DNA of 64,000 nt from Spirochaetota bacterium (GCA_029265255.1 JAJUJQ010000006.1:74207-138206), one strand, 5' to 3'; numbered from the stretch's first letter, positions 53,381-61,862 are shown. Numbers and translations are program-made. The notes: generated from the sequence alone by a model not told the origin.

Positions 53381-55456
53381 TCAGCTCCAGACGATTTTGA
53401 GCAGCGGCGCCAGCACCAGCGAGATTACCGCCATGAGTTTGATGAGAATGTTGAGCGAAGGGCCGGCGGTGTCTTTAAATGGATCGCCGACCGTGTCGCC
53501 CACCACCGCGGCCTTGTGTGAGTCGGAGCCCTTGCCCTCTTCCTTGCGCGATTCGATGAGTTTCTTGGCGTTATCCCAGGCGCCGCCCGCGTTGGACATG
53601 AAAATGGCCAACAGGCCTCCCGATACCGTCGCGCCGACCAGGAGACCGGTAAGTACCGCAGGGCCGGCGATGAGGCCTGCCACGATGGGCGCAGCGATGG
53701 CCGATACACCCGGCAGGATCATGCTGCGCAACGCGGTTTTTGTGGAAATGTCGACACACGAACGGTAATCGGGCATTTCGGTGCCTTCTAAAATACCAGG
53801 ACGGGTACGGAACTGATGGCGCACTTCTTCGATCATGGCGAAAGCGGCGCGATAGATGGCATCCATGGCCAACGAGCTGAAGAAGAAGGGAATCATGGCA
53901 CCGATAAAGAGGCCGATGAGTACTTGCGGGTTGGCGAGGTTCATGACCTCGGGGGTGATGCCCGCGGCGCTCATGAAGGCGACGATGAGGATGATCGAGG
54001 TGAGAAGAGCTGATCCGATCGCGAAGCCTTTGCCGATGGCAGCGGTGGTGTTGCCGACCGCGTCGAGCGAGTCGGTAATGCGTCGGACACCGGGGTCGAG
54101 TTCGGCCATTTCGGCAAGGCCGCCGGCGTTGTCGGCGATGGGGCCATAGGCGTCGACAGAAAGCTGGATGCCCAGCGTGAGCAGCATTCCCAGGCCGGCG
54201 ATGCCGATGCCATAGAGCCCGGCAAGGCGGTTGGCAAGGCCGATGGCCAAACCTACGACCAGAATCGGGAAGACCGTGGAGCTCATGCCGACCCCGATGC
54301 CTGAAATGATGGTGGTCGCGGGTCCGGTGATGCAGGCCTTGGCGATCTGCCGCACGGGCGGGGTATCGGAACCGGTGTAGAATTCGGTGATGAGGCCGAT
54401 GGCGGTTCCCGCGATGAGGCCTATGGCCGCGGCGAAATAGATGCCCAGCCAACCCGCGGTAATGGCCCCGCTTGAGAACGAGCCTGCCCCCACCGTGAGC
54501 CATGTGACGGGGAGCATGAGCCCGACCGCGATGAGCGCCGCACCGATAGAGCCTGCGTTGAGCGCTTTTTGGGGGTTGCCGGACTTGTTCGCGTGGACAA
54601 ACAGCGTCCCCAGGAGCGAGGCGATGACGCCCGTGCCCGCGGCGATAAGGGGAAGGGCAGCGAGCCTTATCTGCAGGTCGGCCTCGGCTTTAACCGCGAT
54701 GCCGAGCACCATGCAGCCGATGATGGACCCCGCGTAGGATTCGAAGAGGTCGGCGCCCATGCCCGCAACGTCGCCAACATTGTCGCCCACGTTATCCGCG
54801 ATGACAGCGGGGTTGCGGTGGTCGTCTTCCGGTATGCCCGCCTCAACCTTGCCGACGAGGTCGGCACCGACATCGGCGGCCTTGGTGTAGATGCCGCCAC
54901 CGACGCGCGCGAACAGCGCCATCATCGAGGCGCCGAGCGAAAATCCCGAGACAATGGGGAATACTGTTTCGGCCAGCATGACCGGGCCGTCCGGGATAAG
55001 GATGAGCAGGCCGGTGATGACCGCGATGCCGAGCAGCACCAGCCCGACGACGGTCATGCCCATGACCGACCCGCTGGAAAAGGCGATGCTCAGGGCCTTG
55101 CGCATGCCGGTTTGGGCGGCTTCCGCGGTGCGCGCGTTCGCTTTGACGGCGATGCTCATGCCGAACCAGCCCGCGGCGGCGGACAGCGCGGCTCCCGCGA
55201 GGAACGAGAAGCTTTGCAGCTTCATGATGCCGATGTTCCAGAAGAGGAGCATGAGGGCCGCGATGGGAATGATGATGCTGACGGTCCGGTACTCACGGAC
55301 GAGGAATGCCCTGGCTCCTTCCTCGATATAGCCAGAAATTCGTTCCACATTCTGATTGGCGAGCGGCATGCGGCGTACAGACCTGCTGGTGGCGATGGAA
55401 TACCCGAGGGCGAGGAGCGCTGTAACGAGTGCCGCAATCACACCGATTGACAGCAT
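53381..55456 (-). CDS. hppA: Membrane-bound ion-translocating pyrophosphatase
   Basis: 691 residues, about 16 membrane helices. Catalytic loop DVGADLVGKVEAGIPEDDHRNPAVIADNVGDNVGD and a C-terminal DTVGDPFKDTAGPSLNILIK are diagnostic. It splits pyrophosphate and pumps H+ or Na+. The segment GNTTAAIGKGFAIGSA has Ala and Gly where K+-independent enzymes have Lys and Thr, so it is of the K+-dependent class, which includes both H+ and Na+ pumps. AGGAGG before ATG. Confidence 0.95.
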   Translation of the reverse strand: MLSIGVIAALVTALLALGYSIATSRSVRRMPLANQNVERISGYIEEGARAFLVREYRTVSIIIPIAALMLLFWNIGIMKLQSFSFLAGAALSAAAGWFGMSIAVKANARTAEAAQTGMRKALSIAFSSGSVMGMTVVGLVLLGIAVITGLLILIPDGPVMLAETVFPIVSGFSLGASMMALFARVGGGIYTKAADVGADLVGKVEAGIPEDDHRNPAVIADNVGDNVGDVAGMGADLFESYAGSIIGCMVLGIAVKAEADLQIRLAALPLIAAGTGVIASLLGTLFVHANKSGNPQKALNAGSIGAALIAVGLMLPVTWLTVGAGSFSSGAITAGWLGIYFAAAIGLIAGTAIGLITEFYTGSDTPPVRQIAKACITGPATTIISGIGVGMSSTVFPILVVGLAIGLANRLAGLYGIGIAGLGMLLTLGIQLSVDAYGPIADNAGGLAEMAELDPGVRRITDSLDAVGNTTAAIGKGFAIGSALLTSIILIVAFMSAAGITPEVMNLANPQVLIGLFIGAMIPFFFSSLAMDAIYRAAFAMIEEVRHQFRTRPGILEGTEMPDYRSCVDISTKTALRSMILPGVSAIAAPIVAGLIAGPAVLTGLLVGATVSGGLLAIFMSNAGGAWDNAKKLIESRKEEGKGSDSHKAAVVGDTVGDPFKDTAGPSLNILIKLMAVISLVLAPLLKIVWS

Positions 55457-55539
55457 GCGTGACCTCCTGGTGGCGAAAGGAAATTAGTGGTTCTCCCGGT
55501 CTCAGTATACGAGGGGTTTTCAATACTGGCAATGAAAAA

Positions 55540-55569
55540 ATGCGCCCCGCGCGCACGAGGCGTCGCGGA
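55540..55569. repeat. 30-bp direct repeat, copy 1
   Basis: Identical to 55601-55630; GC-rich, starting ATGCGCCCCG and ending GTCGCGGA, with a 31-nt unrelated stretch between copies (period 61). Confidence 0.9.
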
Positions 55570-55600
55570 AAATTCCCACCGATACCGGGAATAGGCTTAG

Positions 55601-55630
55601 ATGCGCCCCGCGCGCACGAGGCGTCGCGGA
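55601..55630. repeat. 30-bp direct repeat, copy 2
   Basis: Second exact copy of 55540-55569. It runs on into CTGTCCGCG, giving a small hairpin (CGCGGA-CTG-TCCGCG). Confidence 0.9.
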
Positions 55631-55679
55631 CTGTCCGCGGGCATATAGATGGGTTGATATGCAAATTCATACGAAAATC

Positions 55680-55695
55680 TGCAAATATTTTTGCA
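55680..55695. promoter_or_regulatory. Palindrome upstream of the arg promoter, possible operator
   Basis: TGCAAA-TATT-TTTGCA (55680-55695) ends 7 bp before the -35 box. A related half-site, ATATGCAAATTCAT, lies at 55658-55671. AT-rich paired sites like this are compatible with ArgR-type boxes, but the match to known consensus is loose. Confidence 0.45.
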
Positions 55696-55702
55696 ATATT
55701 TC

Positions 55703-55731
55703 TTGACAAAACCTCTAATTTGTATTTTTAT
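55703..55731 (+). promoter_or_regulatory. Promoter of the arg operon and its leader peptide
   Basis: TTGACA (55703-55708), 17-nt spacer, TTTTAT (55726-55731). Predicted start about 55738, 11 nt before the AGGAGGGG site of the leader peptide, so the leader would be the first thing translated. Confidence 0.6.
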
Positions 55732-55759
55732 TGAGCCACTTCTTCCTCAGGAGGGGCTT

Positions 55760-55834
55760 ATGGCACGCTCTTGGTTCCTTGCCCGCCGTCTCAGCCGTAG
55801 GTATTATTCGCGCCTCTTCTGCCGTCGTCGCTGA
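55760..55834 (+). CDS. Arginine-rich leader peptide (24 codons) upstream of argC
   Basis: ATG at 55760 with AGGAGGGG at 55749-55756, TGA at 55832-55834. The peptide begins MARSWFLARRLSRRYYS and ends FCRRR; nine of 24 residues are arginine (positions 3, 9, 10, 13, 14, 18, 22, 23, 24), including a CGT-AGG pair and a closing CGT-CGT-CGC run just before the stop. This is the composition expected of a sensor for charged arginyl-tRNA. It lies between the operon promoter and argC (58 nt downstream). No classical terminator follows. Instead a pyrimidine tract (CTCCTT, 55847-55852) can pair with the argC ribosome site (AAGGAG, 55879-55884), suggesting translational attenuation. The regulatory role is inference. 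Confidence 0.72.
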   Translation: MARSWFLARRLSRRYYSRLFCRRR

Positions 55835-55846
55835 TAGCGATCTCTT

Positions 55847-55884
55847 CTCCTTCCTCCATCTACTATAATTGATATCGAAAGGAG
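55847..55884 (+). promoter_or_regulatory. Possible anti-Shine-Dalgarno helix controlling argC
   Basis: CTCCTT (55847-55852) is complementary to AAGGAG (55879-55884), the argC ribosome site, with a 26-nt loop. A hairpin TCGCT-GAT-AGCGA (55828-55840) covers the leader stop codon; a ribosome paused in the final Arg codons would disturb it. Energies were not calculated. Confidence 0.4.
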
Positions 55885-55891
55885 CATTCCC

Positions 55892-56941
55892 ATGATACGG
55901 GTTGGTATTCTGGGAGCCACCGGCTATGCCGGGCTCGAATTGACGCGATTGCTATTGATGCATCCGAAGGTGGGGCGGGTTCGCGCGTCTTCCGTGAGTT
56001 TTGAAGGAACGCCGCTTGAGTCGGTCTATCCTGCAATGACAAACCGGCCAGCGGGGCTCGCGCTACCGCCGCTCGAAGCGCCGGACGCGGTGTTGAAGGA
56101 TGCGGATGTGGTGTTCTCCTGCCTGCCGCATGGGCACGCGGAGGAAGCGGGAGCTCACTGTGTCGCGGAAGGCAGGCGCTTTATCGACATTTCGGCCGAC
56201 TTTCGCTTTGGCTCGCATGAGGCGCTCTTTCGCGCCTGGTATGGCAGCGGGTACGCGTATCCGGATATCCACGAGCAGGCTGTGTATGGCTTGCCGGAAC
56301 TGCATCGCGAGGCAATCCGGCACGCGGCGCTGATCGCCAATCCGGGCTGCTATCCTACATCGGCGGAGCTTGGCCTTTTGCCCGCGTTGCAGGCGAACAT
56401 CGTGGATCTACGCACCATCGTGATTACCTCGATGTCGGGCGTGACGGGCGCGGGGCGCGAGCCGAGCCAGACAACTCACTACCCCGAAGCCGCCGACGCC
56501 GTGTCGCCCTACAAGGTAGGCGCGCATCGCCACCAGCCGGAGATCGATCTTATCCTGTCGGAAATAGCGGGGACGGAGGTGCGCAGCGTGTTTACGCCGC
56601 ACTTGGTGCCCATGAACCGCGGTATTGTCAGCACGATCTGCTTTAGGCTTACCCGTACGATGGACGCGGCTGCGCTGCACGTGCTGTACCGCGCGCGCTA
56701 CGAGAGCGAGCCGTTTGTGCGGGTGCTGCCGCTCGGCCAGACCGCGTCGAGCCGCTTTGTGCGCCACTCAAATTATTGCGATATCTCCGTGCATCTCGCG
56801 GCCGACGGCGAGCGCGCGGTGATCATTTCGACCATCGATAATATGGTGAAGGGGGCGGCCGGTCAGGCTGTCCAAAACATGAATATCCTCCTGGGCTTCG
56901 ACGAAACCGAAGGGCTCAGGTTTATTCCACCTGCTTTCTAG
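55892..56941 (+). CDS. argC: N-acetyl-gamma-glutamyl-phosphate reductase
   Basis: 349 residues: VGILGATGYAGLELTRLLLMHP (NADP loop), VVFSCLPHGHAEE, ALIANPGCYPTSAELGLLP with the catalytic Cys, SGVTGAGREPS and HRHQPEI. Third step of arginine biosynthesis, making N-acetylglutamate semialdehyde. AAAGGAG before ATG. First structural gene of argCJBD. Confidence 0.95.
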   Translation: MIRVGILGATGYAGLELTRLLLMHPKVGRVRASSVSFEGTPLESVYPAMTNRPAGLALPPLEAPDAVLKDADVVFSCLPHGHAEEAGAHCVAEGRRFIDISADFRFGSHEALFRAWYGSGYAYPDIHEQAVYGLPELHREAIRHAALIANPGCYPTSAELGLLPALQANIVDLRTIVITSMSGVTGAGREPSQTTHYPEAADAVSPYKVGAHRHQPEIDLILSEIAGTEVRSVFTPHLVPMNRGIVSTICFRLTRTMDAAALHVLYRARYESEPFVRVLPLGQTASSRFVRHSNYCDISVHLAADGERAVIISTIDNMVKGAAGQAVQNMNILLGFDETEGLRFIPPAF

Positions 56942-56960
56942 CAGGCTCGAGGAGGGTGTG

Positions 56961-58178
56961 ATGAAACAAACCCGCGGCGGCGTGACCGCCCCGAAAGGAT
57001 TTCTTGCGTCTGGTATCCATGTTGGCATCCGCAAGAACAGAGAGAAAAAGGACCTTGCCCTCATCTGGTCCGAGCAGCCCTGCGCGGCCGCGGCGGTCTA
57101 CACCACCAACCGCGTGATAGGACAACCGCTCCGCGTCACCAAGGAACACCTGGCCGACGGCAGGGCGCAGGCGATTATTGTCAATTCCGGGAACGCCAAC
57201 ACCTGCACTGGCGAAGAGGGCCTCAAGGCCGCGCGGCGCATGGCCGAGCTGGTGTCGCTGCATCTGCCGGTGAAGGCCGAGGATGTGGTGGTCGCGTCTA
57301 CCGGCGTGATCGGCCAGCCGCTCGATGTCTCGGTTATCGAGGCGGGCATGAAAGAGCTCGTCGCGGGGCTCTCCAAGGGCGGCTCCATTGATGCCCGCGA
57401 AGCCATCATGACGACCGATACCATGAAAAAGGAGCTCGCGGTGGTCGTGGATATCGCGAGCGTTCCTGTGACCATCGGCGCTATGGCGAAGGGGTCCGGC
57501 ATGATCCACCCGAACATGGCGACGATGCTCGGGTTCATAACGACCGACTGCGCCATTACGCCGCCGCTTTTGCAGCAAGCGCTGCGCGAGGCGGTGCGGG
57601 TGAGCTTCAACCGTGTCAGCGTAGATGGCGACACCTCTACCAACGACATGGTGGTGGTGCTCGCTAACGGCATGGCTGGCAACCCACTCATCGACGCCCC
57701 GGGAGAAAACTATGAGGAATTCGCCGACGCTCTCGAATTTGTGTGCATCGAGCTGGCAAAAATGATCGCCCGCGACGGGGAAGGCGCGACCAGGCTGCTC
57801 GAATGCACGGTGAGCGGGGCTGTGTCAGAAGCGCAGGCCGAAGCGCTCGCCAAGGGGATTATCACTTCGAGCCTGGTCAAGACCGCCATGTTCGGCGCCG
57901 ACGCCAACTGGGGCCGTATCCTCTGCGCCATGGGGTACACGCGCAGCGATTTTGATCCGGACAAGGTCGATGTGAGCTTCGAAAGCCCGCGCGGCTATAT
58001 CGAGGTGTGCAAGGCCGGCGCGCCGCTGCCGTTCAGCGAGGAGAAGGCCAAAAAGATACTCAACAATCAGGAGGTCGCCATTATCGTGGATCTGCACGCG
58101 GGAGACGCGGAAGCAACCTGCTGGGGCTGCGATCTCTCGTACGAATATGTCAGAATCAACGGGGATTACCGAACCTAA
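56961..58178 (+). CDS. argJ: Ornithine acetyltransferase/N-acetylglutamate synthase
   Basis: About 405 residues. Self-cleaving precursor with HPNMATMLGF, where the Thr becomes the N-terminal nucleophile of the beta chain, and GSGMIHPN before it; IVNSGNANTCTGEEG is also typical. It recycles the acetyl group from N-acetylornithine to glutamate. ATG at 56961 has GGAGG 5 nt upstream; the adjacent GTG at 56958 is less likely. Presence of argJ explains the absence of argE. Confidence 0.94.
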   Translation: MKQTRGGVTAPKGFLASGIHVGIRKNREKKDLALIWSEQPCAAAAVYTTNRVIGQPLRVTKEHLADGRAQAIIVNSGNANTCTGEEGLKAARRMAELVSLHLPVKAEDVVVASTGVIGQPLDVSVIEAGMKELVAGLSKGGSIDAREAIMTTDTMKKELAVVVDIASVPVTIGAMAKGSGMIHPNMATMLGFITTDCAITPPLLQQALREAVRVSFNRVSVDGDTSTNDMVVVLANGMAGNPLIDAPGENYEEFADALEFVCIELAKMIARDGEGATRLLECTVSGAVSEAQAEALAKGIITSSLVKTAMFGADANWGRILCAMGYTRSDFDPDKVDVSFESPRGYIEVCKAGAPLPFSEEKAKKILNNQEVAIIVDLHAGDAEATCWGCDLSYEYVRINGDYRT

Positions 58179-58218
58179 GCGTGGCCGGTGCTCTCCGAAA
58201 CGATACAGGAGCCAGTGT

Positions 58219-59079
58219 ATGGAAGAACAGTTCAACGCGGAAGTTCTGATCGAAGCCCTGCCGTACCTGCGGCGGTTCAGCGGCAAGATTATCGTTATCA
58301 AATACGGCGGCGCGGCCATGATCAACGAGGGGGTGCGCCAGACGGTCATCGAAGACCTCATTCTCATGCAGGCGGTGGGGATGAAGCCAGTGCTGGTGCA
58401 CGGCGGCGGTCCAGAAATCGATCGCATGCTGCGAAAACTCAATAAAGAGACGGTGTTTGTGGAAGGCCTGCGCTATACCGATGACGAGACCATGGAGATT
58501 GTCCAGATGGTGCTTGCCGGCAAGGTGAACAAGGACCTGGTGGAGCTTTTTTCGCGCGCGGGGGGCAAGGCGATTGGTATCTGCGGCAGCGATGGCGGGC
58601 TTTTTATGGCGCGACGTATTCGGCGCAACGGGCAGGACCTTGGGCTTGTCGGAGAGGTGCAAAATGTGAACACCGATGTGATCCGCTCGCTGCTCGACGC
58701 GGGGATTATCCCCGTCGTCGCCAGCATTGCCATGCGCGCCGATGAGGAATGGGGTTTTTACAATGTGAACGCGGACACCGCCGCGGGGGCGCTGGCAAGC
58801 GCGCTCAAGGCGGAGAAGCTTATTCTCCTGACCGACGTACCAGGGGTCATGGAAGACAAGACCGATATCGGGACGCTGATCCGCGAAATGGATGTGCAGC
58901 TGGCGAAATCGCTGATGGCGAAAGGTACCATCAAGGGCGGCATGATACCGAAGCTGGAATGCTGCCTCCAGGCACTGGCCCAGGGCGTATCGGCCGCGCA
59001 CATTGTGGATGGGCGCTCGCCGCATTCGCTCCTGGTGGAACTGTTTACTGATACCGGCATGGGGACGATGATTCGATGA
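58219..59079 (+). CDS. argB: Acetylglutamate kinase
   Basis: About 286 residues: KIIVIKYGGAAM, VLVHGGGPEIDRML, GKVNKDLVELFSRAGGKAIGICG, NVNADTAAGALASAL and ILLTDVPGVMEDK. Phosphorylates N-acetylglutamate. ATG at 58219 with AGGAG upstream; an upstream in-frame ATG at 58147 lies inside argJ. The N-terminal MEEQFNAEVLIEALPYLRRF may form the mobile helix seen in arginine-inhibited kinases. Confidence 0.94.
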   Translation: MEEQFNAEVLIEALPYLRRFSGKIIVIKYGGAAMINEGVRQTVIEDLILMQAVGMKPVLVHGGGPEIDRMLRKLNKETVFVEGLRYTDDETMEIVQMVLAGKVNKDLVELFSRAGGKAIGICGSDGGLFMARRIRRNGQDLGLVGEVQNVNTDVIRSLLDAGIIPVVASIAMRADEEWGFYNVNADTAAGALASALKAEKLILLTDVPGVMEDKTDIGTLIREMDVQLAKSLMAKGTIKGGMIPKLECCLQALAQGVSAAHIVDGRSPHSLLVELFTDTGMGTMIR

Positions 59080-60257
59080 GTAACGACAGCAAGGCTTTTA
59101 TGAATACCTATGGGCGGACGGGCCTGACGTTCGACCATGGCGCGGGCGCGCGCCTGTGGACGACCGACGGCACCGAGTATATCGATTTTACGGCGGGAAT
59201 AGGCGTCAATTCGCTGGGGCACGGGCACCCGGCGCTGGTGGCCGCGATCGCCGCGCAGGCGGCGAAGGTCATTCATGTTTCGAATTATTTCATGACCGAG
59301 CCTTCCGCGACGCTGGCCGAAACGCTGACCGCGCGCGCAGGGTACGACACGGTTTTTTTCTGCAACTCGGGCGCCGAGGCGAATGAGGGCATGTTCAAGC
59401 TCGCGCGCAAGTATGGCTCAGCCAGGAAACCGGACAAGAACGTCATCGTCACGCTGCGCCAGTCCTTTCACGGGCGTACCATTACCGCGGTAACCGCCAC
59501 GGGTCAGGACAAGTTCCATCGGTTTTTTGGGCCTTTTACGCCGGGCTTTGTGTACGCGGAACCCGAGAATATCGAGGCGCTCGACAGGCTTCTCGACGCG
59601 GACCGCGTGTGCGCGTTTGCCTTTGAGCCGATTCAGGGCGAGGGCGGCGTGCGGCCGCTCTCCGCGCGGTACCTGCATGCGGCCGAGCGTCTCTGCCGCG
59701 AGCGCGATATTCTGTTCTGCGCCGACGAGGTGCAGACGGGAATCGGGCGGACCGGGACGCTGCTTGCCTGTGAGCAGCTTGGCGTGACCCCCGATGTGGT
59801 GGCGGTGGCCAAGGGGCTGGCCGGCGGGGTGCCGATAGGCGCGATTCTGGCGCGGGGCAGGGCGGCGCAGGTACTGCAGCCTGGCGACCACGGCACCACG
59901 TTCGGGGGCGGTCCGCTCGCAGCGAGCGCTGCGCTGGTGGTTTTGGCCGAGCTTGAGAAGCCGGGATTTCTGGAAGACGTACAGCAGAAAGGCGCGTATC
60001 TGCGCGAGCAGGTGGCGGCCTGGCGGCATCCCCTCGTGAAGGATGTGCGCGGCTTGGGACTTATGATCGGCATTGGCGTCACCGTGGACCCACACCTTGT
60101 GATGGACGCGGCGATCAAGGAGCGGCTGCTGGTGCTGACCGCGGGCGAGGATACGGTGCGTCTCTTGCCTCCCCTGGTGATTACCCGCGCGGACATCGAC
60201 GAGGGGCTTGCGGCGCTGCGGCGGGCGATAGACTCCGTGGCGGCTGCAGCGCACTGA
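59076..60257 (+). CDS. argD: Acetylornithine aminotransferase
   Basis: 393 residues of a class III PLP aminotransferase: FCNSGAEANEGMFKLARKYG, SFHGRTITAVTATGQ, FEPIQGEGGVRPLS, LFCADEVQTGIGRTG and VAVAKGLAGGVPIGA with the PLP lysine. It transaminates N-acetylglutamate semialdehyde. Start overlaps the argB stop as ATGA. Last gene of the operon, convergent with the DMT exporter. Confidence 0.93.
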   Translation: MSNDSKAFMNTYGRTGLTFDHGAGARLWTTDGTEYIDFTAGIGVNSLGHGHPALVAAIAAQAAKVIHVSNYFMTEPSATLAETLTARAGYDTVFFCNSGAEANEGMFKLARKYGSARKPDKNVIVTLRQSFHGRTITAVTATGQDKFHRFFGPFTPGFVYAEPENIEALDRLLDADRVCAFAFEPIQGEGGVRPLSARYLHAAERLCRERDILFCADEVQTGIGRTGTLLACEQLGVTPDVVAVAKGLAGGVPIGAILARGRAAQVLQPGDHGTTFGGGPLAASAALVVLAELEKPGFLEDVQQKGAYLREQVAAWRHPLVKDVRGLGLMIGIGVTVDPHLVMDAAIKERLLVLTAGEDTVRLLPPLVITRADIDEGLAALRRAIDSVAAAAH

Positions 60258-60273
60258 GATTGCTGCGCAGCCT

Positions 60274-61200
60274 TCACCTGGCCGAGCGCGCGGTGCGGCC
60301 CGTACTGTGCATCACCACATCCCACTGCGTCGCCAGCATGCCCGCCAGCATGAGCGCGGAGCCCGCGATATTGCGCAAGGCCATGGGCTCCCGCAGGATG
60401 AGAATGCCTCCTATGGTAGCGAACAGGCCTTCTAGGCTGAGCAGGATAGCCGAGTGCGCGGGCGGCGCGTCACGCTGGGCGACGACCTGCAGCGTGTAAC
60501 CTATGCCTACCGAGGCGAGCCCTCCGTAGAGAATCGGCCAGGCTGCGGCAAGGACAGAGTCCATGGACCACGGCTCAATGGCCGCACTGGTGGCGAGCGA
60601 GAGCAGGCCGCACCACGCAAATTGCGCGGATGCCAGTTTGATGGGATCGAGGCTGCGGGACAATCGGTCTATGATGAGCACGTGCACGGTCCAGAATACG
60701 GCGCTGGCGATGACGAGCAGGTCGCCGGGGTTGACTCGCCCGAGCTGATCGGGCGCGCTCAGTACATACATGCCTGCTGCGGCCAGAATTGCCGCGACCC
60801 ATGTTGCCACCGCTGTTTTGTGCCCAAGCGCGATGCCCGCGATGGGCACGAGCACCACATACAGGCCGGTGAGAAAACCAGCCTTGCCGGCGGTGGTGTA
60901 CTGTATGCCGATCTGCTGCAGCGAAGCGGCAATGAAGAGCACCACTCCCGCCAGCAGCGCGCCGGGCCACATATGCCGCGTGCGCAACGAGGTCGGTTCT
61001 CTGTCTTCCGCGGCCGGGCGCCTGCCTGCCCGCAGTCGGATTAAGGGCAGCAGACTCAGGCTCCCCAGCACAAACCGGATGCCATTGAACGCGAAGGGGC
61101 CGATCGACTCCATGCCGACGCGCTGGGCCACGAAGGCAAAACCCCACACCGCGGCAGTGAGCAAGAGCAGCGCATCCGCGCGAACAACCTTTCTGTCCAT
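60274..61200 (-). CDS. DMT-superfamily (EamA) transporter
   Basis: 308 residues, ten hydrophobic helices in two EamA repeats (ALLLLTAAVWGFAFVAQRVGMES; DLLVIASAVFWTVHVLIIDRLSR). Probable metabolite or amino-acid exporter of the RhaT/YdcZ-like superfamily; cargo unknown. Weak ribosome site (AGAGAG). Confidence 0.87.
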   Translation of the reverse strand: MDRKVVRADALLLLTAAVWGFAFVAQRVGMESIGPFAFNGIRFVLGSLSLLPLIRLRAGRRPAAEDREPTSLRTRHMWPGALLAGVVLFIAASLQQIGIQYTTAGKAGFLTGLYVVLVPIAGIALGHKTAVATWVAAILAAAGMYVLSAPDQLGRVNPGDLLVIASAVFWTVHVLIIDRLSRSLDPIKLASAQFAWCGLLSLATSAAIEPWSMDSVLAAAWPILYGGLASVGIGYTLQVVAQRDAPPAHSAILLSLEGLFATIGGILILREPMALRNIAGSALMLAGMLATQWDVVMHSTGRTARSAR

Positions 61201-61231
61201 GGTGCTCTCTAGATATCACAGGGTAAGGGGT

Positions 61232-61260
61232 TTGAGGAAGCCTTTCGCGATGCATACAAT
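61232..61260 (+). promoter_or_regulatory. Promoter of the arsenic-type gene pair
   Basis: TTGAGG (61232-61237), 17-nt spacer, TACAAT (61255-61260). The ATG at 61270 lies within 3 nt of the expected +1. Confidence 0.65.
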
Positions 61261-61272
61261 AATTACTGTATG
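61253..61272. promoter_or_regulatory. 20-bp near-perfect palindrome over the -10 box and start codon
   Basis: CATACA at 61253-61258 and TGTATG at 61267-61272 are exact complements, and the TAATTA core is itself symmetric; only one base pair is mismatched. A dimeric repressor (ArsR/SmtB type would fit) bound here would cover the -10 element and the ATG together. Confidence 0.6.
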
Positions 61273-61803
61273 AGTACCCCAGGATCATCGCTCCGTTTTG
61301 CCCCTGTTACCCGGGGCCGCAATCTGAAGCCGCTCTATCTCGACCTTCTGGTTCTCGATCTCTCCACGTGCGCTCGGTGCGTACCCGCTGACCGTGCGCT
61401 GAAACGGGCTGTCGCGTTTCTGGAGCCGGTCGCCATCGCGCTTGGCATTCAGCTTATCCTACGCACCAGGGTGATCCGCACGCGGGAAGAAGCGCTGCGC
61501 CTCGCGCTCAGGTCATCGCCGACCATTCGGATCCATGGGCGCGACATTGCGCAGGACATACGGGAATCAGCATGTGAGAGCTGCGGCGAAATCGCGGGTG
61601 GCGCTGCCGTGCAATGCCGCGAATGGCATTACAAGGGGAACGTGTATACCTCGCCTCCACTGCCTCTCCTGCTCGAGGCTCTCATGGATGCTATGCTGCA
61701 CATCGATACGCTGCCTGTTATTGAACCTGAGCCGCTGCCCGCGCTGCCGGAAAATCTGGAAGGGTTTTTCAGGGGGCTGGAGGGTGGGCTCGGCTGCAAT
61801 TGA
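61270..61803 (+). CDS. DUF2703-type protein, arsenic-linked
   Basis: 177 residues. LYLDLLVLDLSTCARCVPADRAL holds a CxxC, and a CESC pair (ACESCGEIAGGAAVQC) follows. The family, of unknown biochemistry, often lies beside arsenic-resistance genes, as here. The cysteines could bind arsenite or form a redox pair. No ribosome site; the ATG falls at the predicted transcription start. Confidence 0.75.
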   Translation: MSTPGSSLRFAPVTRGRNLKPLYLDLLVLDLSTCARCVPADRALKRAVAFLEPVAIALGIQLILRTRVIRTREEALRLALRSSPTIRIHGRDIAQDIRESACESCGEIAGGAAVQCREWHYKGNVYTSPPLPLLLEALMDAMLHIDTLPVIEPEPLPALPENLEGFFRGLEGGLGCN

Positions 61804-61833
61804 CATAAGTGGCTTATCGCAACGTTTATGTGC

Positions 61834-61862
61834 TTGACAATGTTGTAATATTCGGCAACAAT
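61834..61862 (+). promoter_or_regulatory. Second promoter, upstream of the arsenite permease
   Basis: TTGACA (61834-61839), 17-nt spacer, AACAAT (61857-61862), then 6 nt to the ATG at 61869. An imperfect inverted repeat (CAATGTTG 61838-61845/CAACAATG 61856-61863, one mismatch) overlaps it and may be an operator. Confidence 0.5.

Larger units (their letters stand above)
55457..55759. other. 303-bp divergent intergenic region hppA/arg operon
   Basis: Holds no coding sequence. It contains a 30-bp direct repeat (55540-55569 and 55601-55630), a hairpin (CGCGGA/TCCGCG near 55624-55639), an AT-rich palindrome and the arg promoter, each listed separately. Confidence 0.7.

Noticed and set aside
55540..55630. 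Two 30-bp identical repeats with a 31-nt gap look like a minimal CRISPR array
   Set aside because: Only two copies, no cas genes in the window, and the right copy runs on into unique promoter sequence.
55834..55892. Classical Rho-independent attenuator between the Arg-rich leader and argC
   Set aside because: No GC-rich stem followed by a T-run exists in this interval; any attenuation must act on translation or through Rho.
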